From Hysterium pulicare CBS 123377 (Eukaryota; Ascomycota; Dothideomycetes; Hysteriales; Hysteriaceae): a stretch of 64,000 bases of DNA. Under the pieces are notes generated by a model, which saw nothing but the letters and a program-made list of their open reading frames with translations, ran no database searches and was not told the DNA's origin. Positions 57,673-64,000 of the stretch are shown one piece after another. A program made the position numbers and the translations under genes. Position 1 is the first letter of the stretch, and each line of letters starts with the position of its first letter. The stretch spans positions 1 to 64,000 of the forward strand of contig AJFK01000274.1 of NCBI GenBank assembly GCA_000467715.1, in the 5' to 3' direction.

Positions 57673-58684
57673 AGTTGTGGTCTTGTCGCGTTGAATGAAA
57701 AGAGAAGTGGTGATGCTGTGTGGTGGAGGTTGCGAAAGTGATGGTGTTGTGAGGTGGAGGGTACGAAAGTGAGAGGTTCATATAGTTTTCGGAGTCTGGG
57801 CCGCGGAGTGATTGAAGTTCACCTCCGATATGAATCTAGCGGCGAATTTACATGATGAGCAGGCCAAAGTCGAGGAGCACAGAAGAGTGCCGAAACTTTG
57901 AGGTCCCTAGTATAGGATTGTCTCAATCGCCCAAAAGAATGCAAGACAGTGAGTTCGTGATTCCGACCATGGGATCTAGCAGCTGATCATAGATGTTCAC
58001 CATACGCTTCTAATTGCTGCTATTCAACACGTAATTGTGGAATCAATATACTTGATGATGAGTACCGTTGCGAGTGGCGCTTATGAGTGCTATTATTTGG
58101 ATTGATGAAGAATTGCTATTACAAGTGATAGAACTGATGGGCATAGTACTGGTGGTCTGGTACTCATCACCTTGAACTCGTAGTGTCCTTGTTCGCAATT
58201 GGGGATGCCCGTATTCTTCAGTGCGGGCTCCGATAATGACAATCACCAATATCAAAAGATACGACGAAAACTGTTCAATATCTGGAGTGCAAAACGCCCA
58301 AATGACGAACAGATTAGAACAATTCCCTAAACAAATGAATTCTACGCAATATAATTTGTGTGACAAAAGATAGAAAGAACGTTCTAGGAGCAATATCGCA
58401 CTTTGTTGAAGCGAAACAACCGCTCAACAGCGATGAGATTGCTGCTTATTTGACAACCCAATTTCTTTGCCATGAGGCAGCTCAACAACTATGACACCCT
58501 ATCTAACCACATATCTATCTTAGTGCGCGAGAACATCCAACATTTTCCAGCATACACCATACCCACTTTGTACACCTGCATCCTGGTGGGGCAGAGCTTA
58601 CTGTTCGATGATCAGTACCCGCATCCAATAAACTAAGTAAGATGCATACTTATATGGAAGCCTTACCACTGCTTGGGACAAAAG
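57673..58684. other. intergenic region
   Basis: Promoter of gene B on its left part. A minus-strand frame at 58393-58043 is hydrophobic in places but has no family resemblance. Nothing else seen. Confidence 0.45.
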
Positions 58685-59096
58685 CTAGTTCCGGAACGGC
58701 AACGGAGGATCATCTTGACGTTCCATGGATGCGATGCGCGCCTTGAGAGCCGCAATCTCCGCATCCTTGAACTACACTTATCAGCAACGAAATCACTTAT
58801 CATACAGCAGATAAGCCCACCTTCATCTGTTCATCACGATTCGCAACCTCCTGCCTCCAAATTCCATTGTTCATCATCACAGCATTGCGCTGGGTCTCAG
58901 CCGTATTCCTCTGTGCTTCGAGACTAAGCACCGCCATGTGGTACTCTTTAGCTTTGGCTTCTGAGGCGGCGAGATCGGTTTCTAGATCGGCGATGCGTTT
59001 GCGGGAAAGTTCGGATTCGGTGAGGTAGTATGGCACACCCATAGGGCCAGGTTGTTGTGAGGGTTGGTTGGGATCGGGGTATGGGGAGTTCGACAT
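58685..59096 (-). CDS. family gene C: short coiled-coil protein, two exons
   Basis: A 120-residue protein, exons 59096-58821 and 58771-58685, intron 49 bp (GTGGGC...TGTAG, phase 0). The N-terminus is Pro/Gln-rich (MSNSPYPDPNQPSQQPGPMG), then SELSRKRIADLETDLAASEA leads into a coil through the intron (EVANRDEQMK joined to FKDAEIAALKARIASMERQD) and stops at PPLPFRN. The phase-0 intron inside the coil is placed as in genes B and E. There is no basic patch and no zinc exon. Short but splice-consistent and well composed, so taken as a real or recently real gene. Confidence 0.6.
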
Positions 59097-59559
59097 GTTG
59101 GATGGTTGGGAAGTTGATGTTATGATGTACTACTTATGAACGAATGTTGATGTTTGTAGTAGAAAAAGAAATGGCCTGGCGGGGTAAAGAATGTGATAGC
59201 AAGGGAGGGGCACGAAGTGAATGGGTAGTGCAGTTGATACCATTTGCCGTTAGGGCTAGATCATAAATGGAAAGGTCATGTTGAGGAGGCATGTTTCGTG
59301 AGAGGTGGTTTTAAGTTTGGGAACGAAGAGATGTGGAGGTTCTCGCACAAGGAGAAGATAGATGAGCGCAATCACGAGAAATGTGCGCGGTGGTTGTTTG
59401 TCAAAACAATTGTGTTATCCTTCCTTGATCTAGAAGCATCTTGCCACGATAACATTATGAAAATGCCAGAAATCAACAAGCTGAGTATCTACATCAAGCT
59501 TCCGGAGCACCTGAGAGATGTATGCCCACCCGGACGGCCAACATATCACCCTCCTCAAA
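59097..59559. other. intergenic region
   Basis: Promoter of gene C and 3' flank of gene D. A plus-strand frame starting at 59244 overlaps the antisense of gene D and is not accepted. Confidence 0.45.
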
Positions 59560-60384
59560 TCAGGCATCATATTCACTATCCCTTTCAGCCTTCTTCTGCT
59601 TGTGTATGTTCTTCGCTTTCGGTTGTCCGGGGCCTTGTGTGCCGGGTGGCTGCTTCCGGACTTTCGTGATCGGGACGGTCTTTGGGTAGGCGTCACCCTC
59701 GTGGGCGAACGGGCATTGCGGATTCTGGCATAAATCTCTCGCGTAGCTCTTGCACTGGGCGCGACGGCAGTCCAAGTTGAGCTCGATGCAGTTGGCGCAA
59801 GGCGTTCCCGGATCACATGTGTTGTCTCGCGACTTGCTATAACAGGGAATGCAGACAACAAAGCGTTCCTTGACTTTCTTGCGCGGAGGAATTTGGGGTC
59901 TGGGAAATGATCAGCAGGAGCTAGTTCGAGAACTCAATAGGTGTGCTTACTCGAAGTCGTCGGCTCCACGTTTCTTCAAAGACTCAATCTCAGCATCTCT
60001 TCGTTTGATTATGCCCTTCAGGTCCTGAATACTATGTTCAAGATTTTTGGTTCTCTCCCTCGCCTTCTCAGTCTCGATGTCCTCCAATACCTTGCTTGTC
60101 CTCAGCTCCCGATTCTCTGCGCGGACGCTGTCTAGCTCAGCTTGCGCGCTGCTCAGATCGAATCGAACGTTGCTGAGGTCAGCTCGAACGTTGCTTAGAG
60201 TCGTTTGCAAGGATGTGTTTTCCTCGTCTCGCTTTTCCATTATCGCGTCCGCATATGTGTTTGCCTGCTCGAGCCTGCTCACTTTCTTTTCAAGGCCTTC
60301 GATGCGTAAAAGGGCGTCATCAAGATCTAGCGGACCTGCGCTTGTAGGTGATTGAGTGTGGTCAGGTGTGTTTTTGGTGGCCAT
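59560..60384 (-). CDS. family gene D: coiled coil, Zn2Cys6-like cluster and CCCH finger, two exons
   Basis: A 257-residue protein, exons 60384-59951 and 59899-59560, intron 51 bp (GTAAGC...CCCAG, phase 2). Residues about 20-135 form a coiled coil (LLRIEGLEKKVSRLEQANTY, LSNVRADLSNVRFDLSSAQA, LEHSIQDLKGIIKRRDAEIE). After a basic PPRKKVKE the second exon codes six cysteines, 161, 164, 173, 179, 182 and 189 (CIPCYSKSRDNTCDPGTPCA then NCIELNLDC), spaced x2, x8, x5, x2, x6. A CCCH finger follows directly, C194, C202, C207, H211 (QCKSYARDLCQNPQCPFAH; C-x7-C-x4-C-x3-H). Then come GDAYPKTVPITKV and a Lys/Pro-rich tail. Known CCCH fingers mostly bind RNA and Zn2Cys6 clusters DNA; the two packed side by side behind a coil is, as far as I know, not a described architecture. 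It looks intact and is the best template for the family. Confidence 0.8.
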
Positions 60385-61993
60385 TTCGAGAGCTTTGGGG
60401 AGCTTCTTGCTGTTGGTTGTAGAAGTGATGGAGAAGGCAACTCAGAGAAAGGAAATTGGACGAGAGTGGAAGCTGAATGCGTTCATAAGCAAGAATCTAT
60501 AGTAATACGGTAGTCAAGTGTTGTATTGCCGAACTTACTGGGCTGAGGGCGAAAGACTCTGCTGATAAGTAACTTCCAGCCCTTCCCTATGGCTAGTGTA
60601 ATTGCAAAGGGACAGGTTCAGCGTTGGGAAAGCGGTTTGGGGGCTCATACTTGATCCGGCACGAAACAGAGAGTTGCCGAGATTCCACTCTTCGGACCAC
60701 GTCCGAAAATGAAGTTCAATTGACCAGGCCGCAAAATAAAGGGTCCAAGTTGCGAGGGGCCCATCACGTGCGTGCTGCTGACTCAGCCTTTAGTCACTAG
60801 CGTCCGCACAAAAATATATATTCTTCGTCCGCCTTCAACTCTTTCCTCCCTCAGGCCTAACAGGTTTCTTTTTCGCAACGTCGATTGACACCCCACCATG
60901 CCTCCACCCTGAACGCAATCTTCAACCATTACTATAGCATCAACCCTGCATTGTGTGGCGCCAATCACCAGATCTTTTGACGACGGTCAACGACCCAAGG
61001 GACGATTCGGACGATTGACATCGCACGGTAGCAGGAACCATCTTGATGTGATAGCTGGTGATTGAGTCATGGGTCCACACTGGAACGATTCAAGACTCAT
61101 GTCGCCTGCCTCACGGTAGTTAGTTGGGGATGGCTCCATCTTGGACGTACAGCGTTTAAGAGTTTGTCCGATTGCTGAACTTGTTTCTTCAACAGATGAA
61201 CTCGACCCGCTGGTGAGGTGTCCTCCACACGATTTCATTCTTGGGACGTGTGCTGTTGAGTCATCTCATGATGTCGTCGCCTAAACTAGGGTCGGCACTT
61301 GGTTTGATTCAGTCGGATCGTGATGTATTCCGGGCTCAATTCTCACTTGTGAGAATTCTGGGAGCACGCAACATATCTGACACACCCTTTTTTTTCATTG
61401 ATCGCTGGTCCTTGTGATTGGGGTTGAAGAAGAAAATTCCATTCTCATTGGAAGAAGAGCACAAGGCATACAACGTATAATTCCTCGAACGACAGAATAA
61501 TAGGTAGATTAAATCTTCGGCTTGATCGATCAGTAGTTACATGGTGATGTCGAACACATATTGATTGACGTTCAGGCTTTGAGGTCTTAGGCATACCGCG
61601 CATGGTCAAAGGCGATGATGCAGTCTCTCCTCTCGATGCCAACCTCCAGTGCAAGCACACATCCTACCTAATGTGAAGCTGGACTGCCGCCAAACGCAAT
61701 TAGCGCGTCTACAACAGTACCGCCCAATCTCATGTTCCAGTCAGAGAAAATGAGTCCGTTCACCGCCTTGTCTTTCATGATAGCAGTGAATGAGACTCCA
61801 ACCCAACCACGACTTGACTCAATCCGCTTCTCGTTCTTCCGGCTTCAGCCGTTTATCTCCACTCTCATTTTTCACCCTGAACCTGCCAAAGGTCCTCACA
61901 ATCTAAAGTCTTTTCTCGCTTTCCTCGCTTTCCCAACCCGTTGACTCTCAACCTCCTACATTACAGAGTCTTCCTCCACTCTCAATCATCGCA
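60385..61993. other. gene-free stretch between family genes D and E
   Basis: The two genes point away from each other, so both promoters lie here. A TATATATA element at about 60814-60822 stands about 80 bp before an ATG at 60898 that opens only four codons, perhaps the ruin of another start. Dispersed repeat copy 5 lies near 61330-61440. Confidence 0.4.
61330..61445. repeat. dispersed poly-T repeat, copy 5
   Basis: Diverged copy: tgtgagaattctgggagcac, a T-run at 61389-61396, then cattgatcgctggtccttgt and gttgaagaagaaa, alignable by eye to cgttcgactggcgtccttgc and ggaggaagaag in copy 3. Confidence 0.4.
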
Positions 61994-62872
61994 ATGGACC
62001 CGGATAGGTATCCTGCTTATCCACTTGGGCCTCCGTATGATCTGTTTGAGCCTGACCTCCCACGACTTGCCGAATCTCAACGACGATTCAGAGGATTTTC
62101 CGCTATCAATAACACTCAACGCTTGGATAACTTGGCAATCAGCCATGGTCGGGATGCCGCCCTTCAAGACGCAAGAAAAGCGAGAGCTGAATTGTCTCGC
62201 CAGCTGGACGTGAATAGTACCCAGGCGAATACTATTATCGTAAGCGCCTTCGCCCCGTTTCCGAATTTCATCACGACCCATGAACACATTTGATCCTAAC
62301 ATATCCTAGGATCAGTTAATTGAGATCGTCACTTTGAAAGCTAAGCTCGGCGAACAAACCACACGTGCGGACCAACAGAGCGCACGCGCCGATAACGCAG
62401 AGGAGAGACTCCGACAGCTCGAGAGGAATGGTCTGCAAGTTGCCAGCGGCGAGCTGCATCTCCCACACCGCACACGCAACCTAGACGACTCTTTCCAACC
62501 TGCAGCTGCCTCCGTTCCTGAACCGGTTTCGAAAAAGAGAAAGCTCGCGTACGTACATCTCAGCCTCTGGACCGTACCATATACTAATGTTGCTCCAGCG
62601 AGATCTCAGAGATCACGCCTGTTGACTCAGTTCGGAAACTGGTCCAGTGCCTAAACTGTCACACTCACAACCTACCGTGCGACGCGAATGATACTTGCGC
62701 TAATTGCGCCGAGTCTGGTATTACCTGCTGGAGGCGCAAGTGCGTCAAATTCCAGTATTGCAAGAAACCCAGCTGCCGTTTCGCCCACGCTGGCGACCGC
62801 TATCCTAACGTTCGTGATGATCGCGCACCGGTTACAGCAGACGTCCTACAATATGCTGGGGGAGGATACTGA
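61994..62872 (+). CDS. family gene E: coiled coil, Zn2Cys6-like cluster and CCCH finger, three exons
   Basis: A 252-residue protein, exons 61994-62239, 62310-62548 and 62599-62872. Intron 1 is 70 bp (GTAAGC...CCTAG, phase 0, branch site CCTAAC) and intron 2 is 50 bp (GTACGT...TCCAG, phase 2). A Pro-rich start (MDPDRYPAYPLGPPYDL) leads to a coil spanning intron 1 (LDNLAISHGRDAALQDARKA, then RADQQSARADNAEERLRQLE). A basic SKKRKLA precedes intron 2. Exon 3 has C179, C182, C189, C195, C198, C205 (QCLNCHTHNLPCDANDTCAN then CAESGITC) with the classical x2-x6-x5-x2-x6 spacing of Zn2Cys6. A CCCH finger follows, C210, C216, C221, H225 (KCVKFQYCKKPSCRFAH), then AGDRYP as in gene D. It is the only family member here on the plus strand. 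A coding-like frame just behind the stop may be an extra exon. Confidence 0.78.
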
Positions 62873-63556
62873 TGTGGTGGCTACGGTGGATCAGGGTACA
62901 CAGTTAAAAAGGCTGAGAGATCGTCTCACTGAGATGGAGGCTGCGCATTGGAGGCCGGCGGAGTTGATGTATGATAGAATTCAGAACTTGCACAAGCCGC
63001 TGACTGCTACCTTCCTAGCTAGTACTTGACTCGGTGTACTCTCTCCCAGAGCATTCTTCTTGTTCTCATTCAAAGGCCTTAGACTTGATGATTGGCCTTT
63101 CGCTAGATACGAGTAGAGCACATTCCCGAAGCCTCGTCCGCCTTTCCGAATCGTGCACTTGCCCTTCTTCGTGCATTCCCGCTTCCATCACCTCTCTAGT
63201 ATCACATCTCTACACTTTCCTATCGCCTGCATCGCCGCTAACAAAAGGTTGGTCGTATTGTCAACACTTTGACCTAAACCTGTCTCGCAAATTCCTTGGC
63301 GGTATCGGGATACATGTTATCCGAAAGCGAAGTGAGTATCGAAGCTGAAGTCAGCCAGCCTGGCAAGCTTAATTTCTGGTCCTACAGGACGTTAGATTAC
63401 GCTCTGCGGGTTGAGTGTTTTTAAGCTAGTGCAGACGCATACGCGACAGTTAAAAAGAAGCGAAGATAGAAGGACATTTCATTTCGAAGTATGGAGAACA
63501 CTTTTCAGACTCTATGATTAAGATCGAGGACTTTGGCTTGCACCAGGCTGATCTTA
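62873..63556. other. 3' region of gene E
   Basis: From about 62858 to 63029 another plus-strand frame reads as a charged helix (GTQLKRLRDRLTEMEAAHWR, PAELMYDRIQNLHKPL). It could be a further exon of gene E reached by an unseen splice or after a frame change, or a scrap of another copy. Beyond 63030 nothing is supported. Confidence 0.35.
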
Positions 63557-63619
63557 TCAATACATTGACATTTCATCCACCTGTTCCAAACAGACTGGAG
63601 CAACCGCACAGAAGCGTAT

Positions 63620-64000
63620 GTTGATGAATGACTTCTCCTTTCGCTCGCTGGTAGACTCCTGCACCATCTTATCATCTTCCCCACTGCCCATCCTGTCCGC
63701 TCGCATCTCCTTCTCTGCTTTCTTCACAGCCTCCTTCGCCTTCCTCTTCACATTCTTCGCCATCGGTCCCCTTTCGCGCCTACCCATCCAGAGGCGTCTG
63801 CTGAACTTTCGTAATGGGTACCCTGACAGGCTAGCCGCCCTCTTCATGCGCCATTGCACATTTGGAGTTTGTGCAAGCGCTTGCAGCCAACTGTTTGCAA
63901 CGGCCACGACGGCAGAATTTAGTGTCTCGGACGCAGTTCTGGAAGGGTGTTCCGCGATCGCAGTCGGTGAGTCTTTGGGTGTAGCAAGGGATGCAGACGA
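63620..64000 (-). pseudogene. family gene F: partial, decaying zinc exon at window edge
   Basis: The minus strand from the window end reads VCIPCYTQRLTDCDRGTPFQ and then NCVRDTKFC, the six-cysteine cluster of the family with the fourth cysteine replaced by phenylalanine and seven residues before the third. It continues as GRCKQLAASACTNSKCAMAH, an intact CCCH finger, then EEGG and a stop at about 63832. The frame goes on as PVRVPITKVQQTPLDG, matching the PKTVPITKV block after the finger in gene D, with a second stop after it. The coiled-coil exon would lie beyond the window. The lost cysteine and the stops make this a decaying copy, or a gene that now ends right after the CCCH finger. Confidence 0.55.

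Noticed and set aside
59244-59669. 141-residue plus-strand open frame
   Set aside because: Overlaps the antisense of gene D, whose splice sites and zinc motifs are much better supported.

Overview
The window is nuclear DNA of a filamentous ascomycete (Pezizomycotina). The evidence is short introns (48-77 bp) with GTAAGT-type donors and a CTAAC-type branch site visible in at least one, and fungal families: a GH131 glucanase, a CBM18/CE4 chitin deacetylase, an F-box protein, a fungal OTT_1508-type deaminase and a DUF427 protein. The sequence alone does not fix genus or class. No rRNA, tRNA, CRISPR array or recognisable transposase or reverse transcriptase gene was seen.

The window has two compartments. 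Positions 1 to about 27.9 kb contain no intact gene that I can support. They hold relics and repeats: a broken RBM39/Rsd1-like RRM piece (5.5 kb), an F-box-like relic (7.3-7.8 kb), a 78-bp tandem pair, a perfectly phased 140-bp duplication whose second copy runs into a scrap of Ded1-type DEAD-box helicase (8.0-8.3 kb), a 15-bp minisatellite (9.3-9.6 kb), a GH17 glucanase scrap joined to another gene scrap (16.6-16.9 kb), diverged about 200-bp repeats (15.6-19.6 kb), an array of about 185-bp repeats (23.2-25.0 kb) and a CAG/CTG tract (25.9 kb).

From 28 to 48.5 kb the window is gene-bearing. In order: a small membrane protein of doubtful integrity, GH131 (-), a four-segment membrane protein (+), a decayed fungal orphan gene (33.0-34.9 kb), a 917-residue mosaic chitin deacetylase (-), an F-box/LRR-like protein (-), a tandem pair of small secreted proteins of which the second is a fossil, a decayed F-box gene, a DUF427 protein (+) and the deaminase (-). 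The two decayed genes read through stops that fit C-to-T change, as RIP (repeat-induced point mutation) would leave.

From 50 to 64 kb lies the most unusual part: a local family of at least six small genes (A-F) with an N-terminal coiled coil, a basic KKRK-like patch and, in four of them, a separate last exon coding a six-cysteine cluster close to Zn2Cys6. In three of those the cluster is fused at once to a CCCH zinc finger. Two members keep the coiled coil and the upstream intron but have no zinc exon. Dispersed copies of a short poly-T-bearing repeat lie between them. I recognise no described function for this family.
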